6,349 nt of DNA from Gallionella sp. Lineage in GTDB: Bacteria; Pseudomonadota; Gammaproteobacteria; Burkholderiales; Gallionellaceae. The notes under the pieces are model-generated. The model was not told the origin of the DNA, searched no databases, and saw only the letters and a list, made by a program, of their open reading frames with translations. The translations under genes were made by a program, and so were the position numbers. Each line of letters begins with the position of its first letter. Positions within the stretch are counted from its first letter, which is position 1. The stretch is taken from contig JADGRM010000130.1 in assembly GCA_017880945.1 (NCBI GenBank), positions 1 to 6,349 of the forward strand, given 5' to 3'. Shown here piece after piece: positions 5,603 to 6,349 of this stretch.

Positions 5603-6349
5603 ATGACTGACAAATACGCCGTTATCGGCTACCCCATCGCTCACAGCAAGTCGCCACAGATTCACAAGATGTTCAGGGATCAGACCGGCGAGGACATCAG
5701 CTACGAAGCCATCCTCGCGCCGCTGGATGGTTTTGCCGCGACCGTCGAGCGGTTGCGCAAGGAAGCATACAAGGGTTGCAATGTCACCGTACCATTCAAG
5801 TTCGAGGCATTTTTATTGGCTAGCAATCGTAGTGACCGAGCTTCGACTGCAAAAGCTGTCAACACTCTCAAGTTCAGTAACAGTGAGTTGCTTGGAGACA
5901 ATACAGACGGTGTAGGACTGGTCAACGATCTCAAGAATAATCTGAATTACGAATTCAATGAAAAACGAATTCTGCTGGTGGGCGCAGGAGGCGCAGCTTG
6001 GGGTGTACTGCTACCGTTACTCATGGAAAAACCGCAGCAATTAGTTATATCAAACCGAACCATTGCAAAAGCAGAAGAGGCAGCACGAATTCTCTGTTCC
6101 AACTTTGGTTGCCATATAAGTGACTCAACCGAATTCGTGGCAAAAAGTTTTTCTGATTTATCTGGCGATAAATTTAATCTAGTCATTAACGCCACCTCCA
6201 GCGGCCTGTCCGATGAGATGCCGGATATACCAGAAACCATCTTCGCGTCCGGCGCACTGGCCTATGAAATGATGTATGGTCGCGAAACACTGTTCATGAA
6301 ATTTGCGCGGAAACACGGCGCCGCAATTGTTACGGACGGGCTCGGCATG
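5603..6349 (+). CDS. aroE: Shikimate dehydrogenase (NADP+), 3' end cut by the window
   Basis: The first 249 residues of AroE, which reduces 3-dehydroshikimate to shikimate with NADPH in the cytoplasm, the fourth step of the shikimate pathway to chorismate. About 25 C-terminal residues are missing beyond the window edge. The start GYPIAHSKSP (9-18) holds the substrate-binding serines. CNVTVPFK (59-66) carries the catalytic lysine K66. AVNT (85-88) has N87, and GDNTDGVG (98-105) has D102, the catalytic partner of the lysine. GAGGAAWG (127-134) is the nucleotide-binding loop and SNRT follows as the NADP-contact segment. INATSSG and the final DGLGM complete the usual series. All key residues are intact. 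The ATG at 5603 is preceded only by weak ribosome-site sequence. From about 5800 to 6180 the DNA is much richer in A+T than the gene ends, though still in frame. The gene is separated from tonB, its usual neighbour in related bacteria, by the metal-uptake module. Confidence 0.95.
   Translation, partial: MTDKYAVIGYPIAHSKSPQIHKMFRDQTGEDISYEAILAPLDGFAATVERLRKEAYKGCNVTVPFKFEAFLLASNRSDRASTAKAVNTLKFSNSELLGDNTDGVGLVNDLKNNLNYEFNEKRILLVGAGGAAWGVLLPLLMEKPQQLVISNRTIAKAEEAARILCSNFGCHISDSTEFVAKSFSDLSGDKFNLVINATSSGLSDEMPDIPETIFASGALAYEMMYGRETLFMKFARKHGAAIVTDGLGM

Overview
The window looks like chromosomal DNA from a betaproteobacterium, most likely of the Nitrosomonadales/Gallionellaceae type. That placement is an inference from gene order and protein style. 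All genes lie on the + strand. The backbone is an RNB-family exoribonuclease (3' end only, 2-1021), a TonB-type energy transducer (1018-1902) and shikimate dehydrogenase aroE (5603 to the window edge). From memory, these three genes sit next to one another in many betaproteobacteria.

Between tonB and aroE lies a four-gene metal-uptake module (about 1.9-5.5 kb). It holds a small exported Cys/His protein resembling DUF2946, a 446-residue outer-membrane beta-barrel, a periplasmic metal-binding protein of the ZnuA/TroA (cluster A-I) family, and an ABC-3 family membrane permease (ZnuB-like). Together they outline an import path for zinc (or manganese): through the outer membrane by the barrel, capture in the periplasm, and passage through the inner membrane by the permease. 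The ATPase (ZnuC-like) that such a permease needs is not in the window. The small protein and the barrel have no proven role; their link to metal uptake rests on position and on their metal-ligand-type residues.

Two non-coding elements stand out. A 119-bp segment with imperfect inverted ends separates the binding-protein gene from the permease gene (4607-4725). A classic REPIN-like pair of inverted REP hairpins with TGTAGGAG/CTCCTACA ends lies between the permease and aroE (5487-5549). The central part of aroE is distinctly richer in A+T than the rest of the window, although its reading frame and catalytic motifs are intact. No Zur-type operator was recognisable by eye.
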